DNA from: Mangrovimicrobium sp033283385
Lineage (GTDB): Bacteria > Pseudomonadota > Gammaproteobacteria > Pseudomonadales > Halieaceae
Direction: 5' to 3'
Length of the DNA stretch: 64,000 bases
Assembly: GCA_033283385.1 (NCBI GenBank)
Contig: JAWMQQ010000004.1
Span: 186,001-250,000, forward strand
In this document: piece after piece, positions 26,188 to 35,388 of the stretch
How positions within the stretch are numbered: position 1 is the stretch's first letter
How the letters are laid out: each line of letters opens with the position of its first letter
Program-made: the position numbers and the translations under genes
Notes under the pieces: generated by a model
Databases searched by the model: none
Seen by the model: the letters and a program-made list of their open reading frames with translations, nothing else
What the model was told of the DNA's origin: nothing

Positions 26188-26338
26188 GTAGGAGCCTGTT
26201 ACACAGGCGATTGCCGTTGTAGGAGCCTGTTACACAGGCGATGCCATTGTAGGAGCGCGCTCTGCGCGCGATCGCCCCGGTCCGCGTTCGGGCGTAGCGG
26301 GCTCCTACAGCCGGATCGCGCGCGGAGCGCGCTCCTAC
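26188..26338. repeat. REP cluster 5 (upstream of Rieske oxygenase)
   Basis: Five REP ends in 150 bp: two nearly identical half-elements with GTAGGAGCCTGTTACACAGG at 26188 and 26219, one GTAGGAGCGCGC at 26249, and two inverted ends closing at 26308 and 26338. It fills most of the divergent gap 26071-26365, leaving only about 27 bp before the oxygenase start. No separate promoter could be picked out. Confidence 0.78.
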
Positions 26339-26365
26339 GCAGATAATTTGAAAGAGGAAAAGACG

Positions 26366-27772
26366 ATGAGCGCCATCCTTCGCCCCGGAATCGCCGAGCA
26401 AGCCCCGCAAACCCCGGCTGGCAATACAGACTGGCCCGAGAGCTGGCGCACCCTGAGCCAGGGCCTGGGCGTCGGCCGCTACATCGACCCGGAATTCGCC
26501 CGCCTCGAGTTCGAGAAGCTCTGGGGCCGCGTGTGGCAGGTCGCGGCGCGGCTGGACGAGATTCCCGCCGCCGGCGACTACACCACCTACGAGATCGGCG
26601 ACCAGTCGATACTGCTGGTGCGCGCTGACGACGACAGCGTGAACGCCTACTACAACTTCTGCCCGCACCGCGGCACCACGCTGGGCGAGGGCTGCGGACA
26701 CTACGAGCGCGGCCGGATCATCTGCCCCTTCCACGGCTGGCGCTGGAATCTCGACGGAGAGATCCAGATGGTGCTGGCCCGGGAGGAGTTCAACGACGGC
26801 CAGTTGCGCGACGCGGACGTGGCCCTGCGCCGGGTGCACTGCGAGGTGCTGGCGGGCTTCGTGTTCATCAACCTGGCCGCCGACCCGCAGCCCTTCGACG
26901 AATTCATCGCCCCCATGCGCGCCTTCCTCGAGGATTTCGTGCTGGGGGACATGCACCACGTGTGGTGGAAACAGGCGACGATTCCCTGCAACTGGAAAGT
27001 GGCGCAGGAAGCCTTCTTCGAGGCCTACCACGTCTCGGCCACCCACCCGCAGCTGGAGAAGGTCGGCAGCGAGGTGGTCTACGGCGACCGCACCGACGGC
27101 GAGATGTTCTTCCAGGACCTCACCTATGTGGCCGAAGCCAACGGCCACGGCTGCTTTTACGGCGGCTCGAAAACGCCGATTGCCGGCCACGTGCAGGAGA
27201 ACAGCGGCAACCTCGTGGACGCCATGGCGGCGCGCATGAACCTCACCGCCGAGGGGCTGGGCGCGATGATCCTGAAGGACGACATCGAACTGCTGCTGAC
27301 CCTGAAGGACGCCGACCTGCCGGCGGATGCGAATGTTGGCGCTGAGTACGTGAAACTGCAGTACAGCACCGCGGCGGCGGCGGGCCGGCCGATGCCGAAG
27401 ATGACGCCGGAGCACATTGGCAAGTGGGGCGGGGTGAACTTCATCTTCCCGAATATCCTCATCCTGCCGCAGGCGGGCAATGCCGCGATCTACCGCGCCA
27501 GGCCCCACCCGACGGACCCGGACCAGTGCATTTTCGAGATTCGTTCGGTGAAGACCCTGCCCGCGGCCGAGCAGCCGCAGCGCTCGGTGGTGCAGGAAGT
27601 GGTAGACCCGGAACAGGACCTGGGGCTGATCCCGCGGCAGGACCTGGGCAACCTGCCGCGGGTGCAGCGCGGCCTGCATGCCCGCGGTATGAAGCAGGCC
27701 TGGCTGGCGGCGAACCAGGAGAAGCTGATCCTGAACATGCACCGGGAGGTGGACCGCTACCTGCAATCCTGA
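26366..27772 (+). CDS. Alpha-only Rieske ring-hydroxylating oxygenase
   Basis: A 468-residue Rieske oxygenase from ATG 26366 with an AGAGGAAAAG ribosome site; an in-frame TTG at 26348 is less likely. Rieske ligands are Cys99/His101 (CPHRG) and Cys120/His123 (CPFHGW). The iron motif AQEAFFEAYHVSATHPQL has His222 and His227 and resembles that of the oxygenase at 20290. The two are paralogs. There is no beta gene beside it. It lies among BVMO, TauD and amidohydrolase genes and probably acts on a related substrate. Confidence 0.86.
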   Translation: MSAILRPGIAEQAPQTPAGNTDWPESWRTLSQGLGVGRYIDPEFARLEFEKLWGRVWQVAARLDEIPAAGDYTTYEIGDQSILLVRADDDSVNAYYNFCPHRGTTLGEGCGHYERGRIICPFHGWRWNLDGEIQMVLAREEFNDGQLRDADVALRRVHCEVLAGFVFINLAADPQPFDEFIAPMRAFLEDFVLGDMHHVWWKQATIPCNWKVAQEAFFEAYHVSATHPQLEKVGSEVVYGDRTDGEMFFQDLTYVAEANGHGCFYGGSKTPIAGHVQENSGNLVDAMAARMNLTAEGLGAMILKDDIELLLTLKDADLPADANVGAEYVKLQYSTAAAAGRPMPKMTPEHIGKWGGVNFIFPNILILPQAGNAAIYRARPHPTDPDQCIFEIRSVKTLPAAEQPQRSVVQEVVDPEQDLGLIPRQDLGNLPRVQRGLHARGMKQAWLAANQEKLILNMHREVDRYLQS

Positions 27773-27776
27773 CTGT

Positions 27777-28024
27777 GTAGGAGCCTGCTATGCAGGCGAT
27801 TGGGATATGAGATCGTGCCGCAGCGATCGCCTGCGTAGCAGGCTCCTACAGGGCGATTGGGATATGAGATCGTGCCGCAGCGATCGCCTGCGTAGCAGGC
27901 TCCTACAGGGCGATTGGGATATGAGATCGTGCCGCGGGCGATCGCCTGCGTAGCAGGCTCCTACAGGGCGATTGGGATATGAGATCGTGCCGCAGCGATC
28001 GCCTGCGTAGCAGGCTCCTACAGG
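27777..28024. repeat. REP tandem array 6 (four copies of a 57-bp unit)
   Basis: A half REP (GTAGGAGCCTGCTATGCAGG) is followed by four head-to-tail copies of a 57-bp unit starting at 27796, 27853, 27910 and 27968. The third copy is 58 bp because GCAGC became GCGGGC. Each unit starts GCGATTGGGATATGAGATCG and ends in a REP arm GCGTAGCAGGCTCCTACAGG. The array fills the gap between two convergent genes. The near identity of copies points to recent tandem amplification. Confidence 0.9.
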
Positions 28025-28040
28025 TTGGGCGAGCGGGCCG

Positions 28041-28439
28041 TCAGGGGCGGGAGACGCTCCAGGTGCCGGTGGCCTCCATCACGCTCTCGCCGTCGACGCG
28101 CAGCGTGCCGCGGGCGAACACCAGGTTGCGGCCCTGGCGCAGGACCTGGCCGTCCAGTTCCACGAATGCCGGCGGTTTCAGTGCCTTGAGAAAATGTGTG
28201 TCGAGTTGGACGGTGGCGCAGTGCGCGCGGTCGGTGGCCTCCCACACGATCAGCGACAGGGCGTGATCGAGGAACGTCACCAGCACCCCGCCGTGGATAA
28301 AGCCCTGGCCGTTGATGTGGCGCTCGTCCAGTTGCACCGCGTAGTGGAAGCCGTCGTCCTCGCGCCGTACCCACAGCGCCTCCAGCGAGGCGGGGATGCC
28401 GGGAAGTTCCTTGCGCTTCCAGTTCGCTTCGGTCTTCAC
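28041..28439 (-). CDS. PaaI-like hotdog-fold thioesterase
   Basis: A 132-residue hotdog protein. INGQGFIHGGVLVTFLDHALS is the usual HGG active-site helix of the PaaI family, and the C-terminal strand reads VMEATGTWSV. The start is GTG 28439, whose GTGA overlaps the TGA stop of the TetR gene, giving a 4-base overlap and likely translational coupling. It would hydrolyse an acyl- or aryl-CoA thioester, which fits the CoA ligase gene upstream on the same strand. Confidence 0.82.
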   Translation of the reverse strand: MKTEANWKRKELPGIPASLEALWVRREDDGFHYAVQLDERHINGQGFIHGGVLVTFLDHALSLIVWEATDRAHCATVQLDTHFLKALKPPAFVELDGQVLRQGRNLVFARGTLRVDGESVMEATGTWSVSRP

Positions 28440-29062
28440 CACTGGTCGGCACTCGCGACCAGCGCGTGCACGGCGCGTTCCACCCAGCGCTGGCGCTCGG
28501 CGGCGCGCACCTTCTGGTTGTGCAGCATGACGTCGACGTACCAGCCGCGCAGCATCAGGATGTAGGCCTCTGCGGGTGCGCGCGCGTCCTTGCAGGGCTT
28601 GCCGCTGGCGGCGGTGCACTCCTCGATAAACTCCGCGATCCGGTCCACGCCCAGCTGGGTGCGCCTGGCGGCGGCTGCGCCGAGCTCGGGGAAACGGTGG
28701 GATTCGCTGTAGATCAGCCGGTTGACGCCGAGCAGGTCGCCGCGCATGCCCAGCTGCAGTACCCGGTTGCCGTAGGCGGTGAGCCCCTCGACCAGGTCCG
28801 GCGGACCCTCGAAGGCCTCGAGGTCGCGCGCCGGTGCGATGCGCTTGATCTGCTGGTACATGATGGCGCGGAACAGTTTGTCCTTGGAGGGAAAGCGCGA
28901 GTACAGCGTGGTCTTGGAAACGCCGGCCAGCTGCACGATACGCGTCATCGAGGTGCCGCCGTAGCCGTGCTCGAGAAATTCCTTCAGGGCGATCTTCAGC
29001 AGCCTGTTCTCGATGCCGGCTACTTCATCCAGCCTGGGTCGTCCCCGTGTTCGTCCCGACAT
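28436..29062 (-). CDS. TetR-family transcriptional regulator
   Basis: A 208-residue regulator with the TetR helix-turn-helix at about 35-60 (TSMTRIVQLAGVSKTTLYSR, then FPSKDKLF) and a helical ligand domain after it. It is followed with overlap by the thioesterase gene and preceded by an acyl-CoA ligase gene. It is the only TetR gene in the window and so the best candidate to bind the related palindromes at 16040, 23682 and 31835. Like many such repressors it may respond to an acyl-CoA. That assignment is inference. Confidence 0.87.
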   Translation of the reverse strand: MSGRTRGRPRLDEVAGIENRLLKIALKEFLEHGYGGTSMTRIVQLAGVSKTTLYSRFPSKDKLFRAIMYQQIKRIAPARDLEAFEGPPDLVEGLTAYGNRVLQLGMRGDLLGVNRLIYSESHRFPELGAAAARRTQLGVDRIAEFIEECTAASGKPCKDARAPAEAYILMLRGWYVDVMLHNQKVRAAERQRWVERAVHALVASADQW

Positions 29063-29123
29063 TCAACCGTCCTGTTGGTTTCCGAGTAGTCCTTCGCCTG
29101 TGCCCGCGCGCACTGTTTGCCCG

Positions 29124-30821
29124 TCAGGCGCTGGCGAGGCGTTTCGCCGCCAGTTCGCGCAGCTCCGAGCTCTTGACCTTGGCGCTGCCGGTCAGTTCCA
29201 GCTCGCTCTCGGCGAAGAACAGCACCTCGCGCGGTACCTTGTAGCTGGCCAGCTGTTCCTTCGCGAAGTTGCGCACGGCGTCCGCCGTCAATGTCGCCCC
29301 GTCCTGCGGCACAATGCAGGCTACCACGCGTTCGCCCAGCAATTCATCCGGTACGCCGACCGTCTTGGTCACTTTCACGCCCGGGCACTTGGCGATGACG
29401 ATATCGATCTCCACCGGCGAGACGTTGGCGCCCCCGGTCTTGATGATGTCGTTGAGCCGCCCCTCCCAGTGCAGGCGGCCCCGCTCGTCGATGAAGCCGC
29501 CGTCGCCGGTGTGCAGGTAGCCGTTCTCGTCGAGGCTCTCGTCCAGCGGGATGCCGAGATAGCCGAGCATCAGCGTGGGGCCCTTGACGGTAATCTCGCC
29601 GGCCTCGCCCAGCGGCACGATCTCGCCGGACAGCGGATCGACGATGCGGATGTAATTGCCCGCCGCCGGTACGCCGTGGGTGCCCTCGCTGATTTCCTTG
29701 GGCGTGTTGGCCGGGTACACGGTGACCAGGGTGAAGGTTTCGGTGTTGCCGTAGGCCGCCGCCGGCTCGATCCAGTCGCTGTCGATGGTCGGGTGGCTGG
29801 CGAGCGGCGAGAACTTGTCGAGATACTTCATGGCGGAGAGGTCGACGTCGTTCCAGTTTTTCGCGTCCATGAGCTGCGCCCACTGGTGGGGCCAGGCGGC
29901 GATGAAGTTGACCTTTTCCTCTTCCATCAGCGCCAGGGCTTCCTCGGCGCGGAAGGTCGGTTGCATCACCAGGGTGCCGCCGCCGGAAAGTGACCCGCCG
30001 ACCACCCAGGCGAAGTTGCCCGCCCAGAAGAAGCCGTTGGCGGGCCAGCCGCGCACGTCGTCGCTGGCGTCCAGCCACTTGTGCCAGCGCCACAGTTGCA
30101 GGCAGACGCCGCGGTGGGCGCTGAGAATGCCCTTGGGTACGCCGGTGGAACCGGAAGAGAAATACAGCACGCCCGGGTCGGCGGGAGTGACGGTAGCGGC
30201 CGTGGCTTCCACCAGGGCCGGCGCGATGTCTTCGCCGCGGGCGAGGAAGCTGTCCCAACTCTCGACGGCGCCGCTGTCGGCCCTGGCATCCACCGCCGCC
30301 AGGTAGCGCAGGAAGGGAAACTTCTGCGATCGCACTTCGCCCGGCGCGGCGCTGGCGATCTGCGGCTCCAGTTGCCCCAGCATCTCGGCGAAGTCCTTCT
30401 TGAGAACATCGCGCTCCAGCAGCAGCACGGAGCAGGCGGATTTCGCCACCAGCACCTCGAGCTCCGCCGGGGTTGAGAAGGTGCTCATGGTGCTCGCCAC
30501 ACCCCCGGCCAGCGCGGTGCCGAAAAAGGCCGAGAGGTACTCGAGGCGGTTGGTCATCAGGATGCCGACCCGGGTGCCCTTGCCGACGCCGCAGGCAAGC
30601 AGTGCGCGCGCCACGTCGAAGGAGCGCTGCCACAGCTCGTCGTAGGTCCAGCGCTCGACACCATCCGCCGTGTGCATATTGGCCGCCTCCCGCGGCCCGA
30701 ACTTCTCGTGCAGCTCGGCGATGTAGCCGCCGAGGGTGAGGGCGCCGATGCCCTCCTCCTCGTCCAGCGGGATGCCCTTGATCAACGACAGTTCTTTGCC
30801 TGCGGCACTGGGATGGTTCAT
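29124..30821 (-). CDS. Acyl-/aryl-CoA ligase (AMP-binding family) 1
   Basis: A 565-residue adenylate-forming enzyme. The P-loop-like motif is YFSSGSTGVPKGI, followed by YGNTET, TGDGGFIDERGRLHWEGR and IKTGGANVSPVEID. The C-terminal catalytic Lys is in the LTGSAKVKS stretch. It is of feruloyl-/benzoyl-CoA ligase or fatty acyl-CoA ligase type. ATG 30821 is chosen because the upstream in-frame part overlaps the SDR end. It lies between the SDR and TetR genes on the same strand, so it probably activates the acid produced by this pathway. Confidence 0.86.
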   Translation of the reverse strand: MNHPSAAGKELSLIKGIPLDEEEGIGALTLGGYIAELHEKFGPREAANMHTADGVERWTYDELWQRSFDVARALLACGVGKGTRVGILMTNRLEYLSAFFGTALAGGVASTMSTFSTPAELEVLVAKSACSVLLLERDVLKKDFAEMLGQLEPQIASAAPGEVRSQKFPFLRYLAAVDARADSGAVESWDSFLARGEDIAPALVEATAATVTPADPGVLYFSSGSTGVPKGILSAHRGVCLQLWRWHKWLDASDDVRGWPANGFFWAGNFAWVVGGSLSGGGTLVMQPTFRAEEALALMEEEKVNFIAAWPHQWAQLMDAKNWNDVDLSAMKYLDKFSPLASHPTIDSDWIEPAAAYGNTETFTLVTVYPANTPKEISEGTHGVPAAGNYIRIVDPLSGEIVPLGEAGEITVKGPTLMLGYLGIPLDESLDENGYLHTGDGGFIDERGRLHWEGRLNDIIKTGGANVSPVEIDIVIAKCPGVKVTKTVGVPDELLGERVVACIVPQDGATLTADAVRNFAKEQLASYKVPREVLFFAESELELTGSAKVKSSELRELAAKRLASA

Positions 30822-30870
30822 GGTATTGCGTATTCCTGGGTCTGGTATTCGGGTTTGCGCAGGTTCCGCC

Positions 30871-31782
30871 CTATTTGCCGGAAGCGACGCCAAAGCTGTA
30901 CTTCAGGTGATCGATGTGCCCGGAGGGCGCGGGCGGGAAAAACAGCGGGTCCTCCTGGCTGCGGATCGCGTCGATCTCGGCGTCCACGTCCTCGATGGTC
31001 CAGGCCGGGCGATAGACGCCGCGGGTCTCGGCGGTGTAGGCGCGGGCGATGCGCCCGGCCAGCGCGATGTACATCTCGCCGGTCACCGAGCAGCGCTCGT
31101 GCGCCAGCCAACCCACCATGGGGGCGACGAGCTCGGGCAGCATGGGCGGGTAGGCGCTGGTGTCCAGGCCGTCCGCCATGCGGGTGACCGCCGCCGGGAT
31201 GATGATATTGCTCTTCACGCCGTGTGCGCCGCCTTCGATCGCCGCCACATTGCTCAGCCCGATCAGGCCGGCCTTGGCGACGCTGTAGTTGCCCGCATTG
31301 GCGTTGGCGTAGAGCCCGTTGATCGAGCTGGTGAGCACGATGCGACCGTAGCCCGCCTCGCACATCAGCGGGAAGGCCGGGCGCAGCACGTGGAAGCCGC
31401 CGCGCAGGTGTACGTCGAGCACCGCTTCGAAATCCTCGTAACTGAGCTCGGCCAGCGGGCTGGGGCGCACGTTGCCGGCGTTGTGTATGAGAATGTCGAC
31501 CTGGCCGAAGTTGTCCATGGCGCACTGGATGATGGCCTTGCCGCCCTCGGCGGTGGCGACGGAATCGGTGCAGGCGACAGCCTCGCCTCCGGCGGCGCGG
31601 ATTTCCTGCACCACTTCCTCGGCGGGGCCGATATCGGCGCCCTCGCCCTGCATGCTGGAGCCGATGTCGTTGACCACCACGCGGGTGCCGCGCGCGGCCA
31701 GCAACAGGGCGTAACTGCGGCCCAGCCCGCGGCCGGCGCCGGTGATCACGGCGACGCGATTTTCAAACTGCAGTTGTGACAT
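30871..31782 (-). CDS. SDR-family dehydrogenase with C-terminal tail
   Basis: A 303-residue SDR with TGAGRGLGRSYALLL, NAGNVRP, a catalytic Ser in LTSSINGLY, and Tyr/Lys in YSVAKAG. The C-terminal tail of about 50 residues resembles that of the SDR at 13107, marking them as paralogs beside the two BVMO-related units. ATG 31782 has GGAG upstream. It leads the minus-strand run SDR, ligase, TetR, thioesterase. An operator-like palindrome lies about 53 bp before its start. Confidence 0.85.
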   Translation of the reverse strand: MSQLQFENRVAVITGAGRGLGRSYALLLAARGTRVVVNDIGSSMQGEGADIGPAEEVVQEIRAAGGEAVACTDSVATAEGGKAIIQCAMDNFGQVDILIHNAGNVRPSPLAELSYEDFEAVLDVHLRGGFHVLRPAFPLMCEAGYGRIVLTSSINGLYANANAGNYSVAKAGLIGLSNVAAIEGGAHGVKSNIIIPAAVTRMADGLDTSAYPPMLPELVAPMVGWLAHERCSVTGEMYIALAGRIARAYTAETRGVYRPAWTIEDVDAEIDAIRSQEDPLFFPPAPSGHIDHLKYSFGVASGK

Positions 31783-31834
31783 TCGGGCGTACTCCGGTAA
31801 CAGGTTCGTCGTATTATTCAGGCGCGGTTTCAAG

Positions 31835-31850
31835 CAACACGTTGTTTATT
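31835..31850. promoter_or_regulatory. Operator-like site in SDR / SMP-30 divergent promoter
   Basis: Contains CAACACGTTG followed by TTTATT. On the minus strand the ten bases 31849-31840 read ATAAACAACG, identical to 16041-16050 before BVMO 1. It has one base fewer in the centre than the BVMO sites. It lies in the 249-bp divergent region 31783-32031, which holds no gene. Confidence 0.55.
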
Positions 31851-32031
31851 GGCGGCGGTTGCAAACCACTATTTTTTCCGCCATTGTACCGCTTCGCCGG
31901 GCAGGTGGGCGGCAGCACGGGATTAAAATTTTTGCTGATAATAAAGGCTCCCAACCGCGATTCCAATTGCGCAGCGCGACAGTTTTCCGGCTCGCGACGC
32001 GACCCCAAACCTGATTGAGGAGAGCACACCA

Positions 32032-33627
32032 GTGTCATCGCCCAGTGGACGCTACAACGCCGCACATCCCGCCGAACTCGCGCCGGGATGGCAACTGGAA
32101 CGGCTGACCCGCCCCAGCCGGCTGTTCGGCGCCAACGGCATGCGCACCGGCGCGGACGGGCGCATCTACGTGGCGCAGGTGGCCGGCAGCCAGGTCAGTG
32201 CCATCGACGTGAACAGCGGCGACATCGAAACCGTCAGCCCGATCGGGGGCGACATCGTAGGCCCCGACGACCTCGCCTTCGACAGCGATGGCAACCTCTA
32301 CGCCACAGAGATCACCCGCGGCCTGGTGAGCATGCGCAAGCCCAACGGGGAGTACCGCGTGGTGTACGGCGACATGCCCTGCGCCAACCCCATCACCATG
32401 TACCGCGACCAGCTGATCGCCGGCGAGTGCCGTGTCGGCGGGCGCATCATGGTACTGGACCGCGACGGCGGCGCGCCGCGCATCATCCTGGACAACGTGC
32501 CCATGCCCAACGCCTTCGAGGTGGGTCCCGACGGCAAGCTGTACTTCCCGGTGATGGGCGCCAACGAGATCTGGCGCATCGACCTCGCCGGCGGCGAGCC
32601 GGAGGTGGTGGCGCGCGACCTCGGCGTGCCGGACTCGGTGAAGTTCGACGCCAACGGCATGATCGTCTCCACCCAGGTGGCCAGCGGGCAGGTGCTGCGC
32701 ATCGATCCCGCCACCGGTGAAAAGACCGTGCTGGCGCAGCTCGCGCCGGGCCTGGACAACTGCACCTTCGTCGGCGACCGGCTGTTCGTTTCCAGCATCT
32801 CCGGCGAGGTCAACGAAATTCTCGCCCCCGGCAGCGTCAAGCCGCTGGTGGACGGCGGCCTGCAGTGGCCGCTGGATATCGCGGTCGGACCCGGCGGCGA
32901 ACTGTTCGTCGTCGATGGCGGCTTCACCTACACCCTGCAGCCCGGCGGCGAACTGCAACTGGCCGGCATGCTGTTTTCCCCGGGTTTTCCCGGCTATTGC
33001 CGCGGCGCGGCGGGCACAGGCCCGGGGGAATGGCTGGTGACCACGGCCAACGGGCAGCTCGCCCGCTTCCGCCCGGCGAGCCAGGAGAGCGAATACATTG
33101 CCGACGGTTTCGACCAGCTGATGGGTGTCGCGGTGGCGGAAGACGGCAGCGCAGTGTTTGCGGAATACGGCCGCGGGCGCCTGCTGGCGCAGCGCGGTAC
33201 CGCTACCAGCGAACTCGCTACCGGGCTGCAGCAACCCAAGGGCGTGGCCGTCGACACCGACGGTGTGTGTTATGTCGCCGAAGCCGGCGCAGGCCGCGTG
33301 ACCCGTGTTTCCGGCGGCAAGACGGATACCGTGATCGACGGTCTCGTCCAGCCGGAAGGCCTGGCACTGCTGGGCGGCAAGCTCTATGTGCTGGATGTTC
33401 GCGCGCAGCAACTGATCGAAGTCGAACTCGCCAGCGGCGCCCGGCGCACCATCGCCAGCGGTCTGCCGGTGGGCGCGCCCGAGGGCGTGGTGCCGAAACT
33501 GCTGGGCGGTGTCGGCGACATGTGCGGGCCGATGGGTAACTTTACCGGTATCGCCGCCGCGCCCGACGGCACTATCTACGTTTCGGCAGATGCAGAGGGC
33601 AGCGTGATCGCGCTGCGCCCCGAGTAA
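32032..33627 (+). CDS. SMP-30/gluconolactonase-like beta-propeller protein
   Basis: A 531-residue protein made of repeated strands of the SMP-30/NHL type (GPDDLAFDSDGNLYATE, DSVKFDANGMIVST, GVAVDTDGVCYVAEAG). Such propellers are lactonases or ring-opening hydrolases; a lactonase would make sense downstream of BVMOs, which produce lactones. GTG 32032 follows a GAGGAGAG ribosome site. No signal peptide is evident, so it is probably cytoplasmic. It is divergent from the SDR gene across the shared operator-like site. The lactonase role is inference. Confidence 0.75.
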   Translation: MSSPSGRYNAAHPAELAPGWQLERLTRPSRLFGANGMRTGADGRIYVAQVAGSQVSAIDVNSGDIETVSPIGGDIVGPDDLAFDSDGNLYATEITRGLVSMRKPNGEYRVVYGDMPCANPITMYRDQLIAGECRVGGRIMVLDRDGGAPRIILDNVPMPNAFEVGPDGKLYFPVMGANEIWRIDLAGGEPEVVARDLGVPDSVKFDANGMIVSTQVASGQVLRIDPATGEKTVLAQLAPGLDNCTFVGDRLFVSSISGEVNEILAPGSVKPLVDGGLQWPLDIAVGPGGELFVVDGGFTYTLQPGGELQLAGMLFSPGFPGYCRGAAGTGPGEWLVTTANGQLARFRPASQESEYIADGFDQLMGVAVAEDGSAVFAEYGRGRLLAQRGTATSELATGLQQPKGVAVDTDGVCYVAEAGAGRVTRVSGGKTDTVIDGLVQPEGLALLGGKLYVLDVRAQQLIEVELASGARRTIASGLPVGAPEGVVPKLLGGVGDMCGPMGNFTGIAAAPDGTIYVSADAEGSVIALRPE

Positions 33628-33660
33628 ATCGAACGACGGGAACGACCCGAGGAAGCGCCC

Positions 33661-34071
33661 ATGATCAAGCAAGTGGTTTTCCTGAAGAAGCGGCCGGACA
33701 TCACGATGGAGGAGTTCATCGACTACTACGAGAACCAGCACTCGCAGCTGTCGAAGAAACTCGACGCGCCGCCACCGCTGCCCAATGCGCAGCGCTACGT
33801 GCGGCGCTACATCACGCCGGAACCCAACCCGCTGACCGGCGAGGTGATCCACCCGGGCTACGATTGCGTCATGGAAATCTGGTGGAACAGCCGCGAGGAT
33901 TTCGAGGCGGCGATGAAAGGCCTGGGCAATCCAGAGCACCTCGAGGCGCGCAAGGCCGACGAGCTCAAGCTGTTCGCCACCAACAGCAACCCGGTGTGCA
34001 CCGTGATCGAGTACGACTCGCCGGTAGGGCCGGAAAACCTCATCCCGGATTGCGTGCCGCGATTCGACTAA
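33661..34071 (+). CDS. EthD-domain protein
   Basis: A 136-residue protein of the EthD / dimeric alpha-beta barrel group (MIKQVVFLKKRPDITMEEFI, then NQHSQL). It starts 33 bp after the propeller gene with a GAGGAAGC ribosome site, so it is in the same operon. Family members are often small accessory proteins in degradation operons. No catalytic role can be read from the sequence. Confidence 0.78.
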   Translation: MIKQVVFLKKRPDITMEEFIDYYENQHSQLSKKLDAPPPLPNAQRYVRRYITPEPNPLTGEVIHPGYDCVMEIWWNSREDFEAAMKGLGNPEHLEARKADELKLFATNSNPVCTVIEYDSPVGPENLIPDCVPRFD

Positions 34072-34113
34072 TGCTGTCACGGCACCCGCTATCACAACAC
34101 GCGAATCGCCCTC

Positions 34114-35328
34114 TCAGGCGATAATACCCGCCTCGCGCAGCGCGGCGATCTGCGCCGCATCCAGCCCGAGCATTTCGTCGAGGATCGCGTCCGTGTGCTC
34201 GCCCAGCACCGGCGGCGCCGTGGGCACCGGCTGCGGCTGCCCGGTAAACTTGATCGGCCGGTTGACGATGGGCACCTTGCCCAGCGTGCTGTGCTCGGTT
34301 TCCACCACCATCTCCCGCTCTACCGCCTGCGGTTGCGCCAGCGCTTCGGTGATGCCGAGTATCGGTGCATTCGGCACCTGGTACTCGGTGAACAGGTCGA
34401 CCAGTTCCTGCACGGTTTTCTCAGCGGTGAACGCCGAGACGATGGCGTTGACCTCTTCGCGCGCATTGCGGCGCTTCTCGATCATGTCGAAGCGCGGATC
34501 GTCGATCAGTTCCGGCTGGCCCAGGGCGTTGCAGATACGCACCCAGAAACTGTTGGTGAGGCAGGCGATGATGATCGAGCCGTCGCTGGCGGGGAAAGCG
34601 CCGTAGGGTACGAGGTTGGGGTGTTGCGAACCCTGCGGCTGCGGGTCCTCGCCGGTAAAGAATGCCAGCTGCGCGAGATAGCCGAGCATGCCGATCATGC
34701 CGTCCAGCAGGCTGATGTCGATGTGGCGGCCGCGGCCGGTGCGGTGGCGCTCGTGCAGCGCGGCGAGAATGCCGATGGGTCCGTTGATGCCGCCGACGAG
34801 ATCGCCCAGCGGGATGCCCAGTTTGGTCGGCAGGCCGCCCGGTTCGCCATTGACGCTGAGCGCGCCCGAGAGCGCCTGCAGCACGATATCGAAGGAGGGC
34901 TTGTCGCGCATCGGCCCGGTCTGGCCGAAGCCGGAGATGGAGCAGTAGACAAGCCGCGGGTTGATTTCAGCCAGCGCCTCGTAGCCCAGGCCGAGGCGGT
35001 CCATCACGCCGGGCCGGTAGTTCTCCAGCAGCACGTCGCATTTTGCCGCGAGGTCTTTCACCAGTTGCGCGCCGGCCTCGGTCTTGAGGTCGACCACGAT
35101 GCTCTTCTTGCCGCGGTTGACGCTGATGAAGTAGTGGCTCTCGCCGTCGCGGAACGGCGGGAAGGAGCGGGTCTCGTCGCCGCTGCCCGGGGGTTCCACC
35201 TTGATGATTTCGGCGCCGAGGTCGGCCAGTGCGAGGGAGGCCGCGGGTCCGGCCAGAACCCGGGTGAGGTCGAGAACGCGAACATCGGCCAGCGGGCCGG
35301 CCCAGTTCGCGGTGTCAGTGTCCTGCAT
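34114..35328 (-). CDS. CaiB/BaiF family (class III) CoA-transferase
   Basis: A 404-residue CoA-transferase. The family opening is VRVLDLTRVLAGPAAS, and DLGAEIIKVE follows. The catalytic Asp is expected in KPSFDIVLQALSG, as in formyl-CoA transferase. ISLLDGMIGMLGY is the usual mid-protein motif. It would move CoA between carboxylic acids, or act as an alpha-methylacyl-CoA racemase-like relative. It lies downstream of the terminator-bounded dehydratase gene on the minus strand, with its own promoter likely. Confidence 0.86.
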   Translation of the reverse strand: MQDTDTANWAGPLADVRVLDLTRVLAGPAASLALADLGAEIIKVEPPGSGDETRSFPPFRDGESHYFISVNRGKKSIVVDLKTEAGAQLVKDLAAKCDVLLENYRPGVMDRLGLGYEALAEINPRLVYCSISGFGQTGPMRDKPSFDIVLQALSGALSVNGEPGGLPTKLGIPLGDLVGGINGPIGILAALHERHRTGRGRHIDISLLDGMIGMLGYLAQLAFFTGEDPQPQGSQHPNLVPYGAFPASDGSIIIACLTNSFWVRICNALGQPELIDDPRFDMIEKRRNAREEVNAIVSAFTAEKTVQELVDLFTEYQVPNAPILGITEALAQPQAVEREMVVETEHSTLGKVPIVNRPIKFTGQPQPVPTAPPVLGEHTDAILDEMLGLDAAQIAALREAGIIA

Positions 35329-35388
35329 GTCGTCTTGCCCTGTCGATCCCGTGGTTTTTTATAAGGGCGGGATCATACACCCTGAAGC

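Noticed and set aside
27777..28024. CRISPR-like regular repeat
   Set aside because: Units are tandem with no unique spacers, and each unit ends in a REP arm; no cas genes are present.
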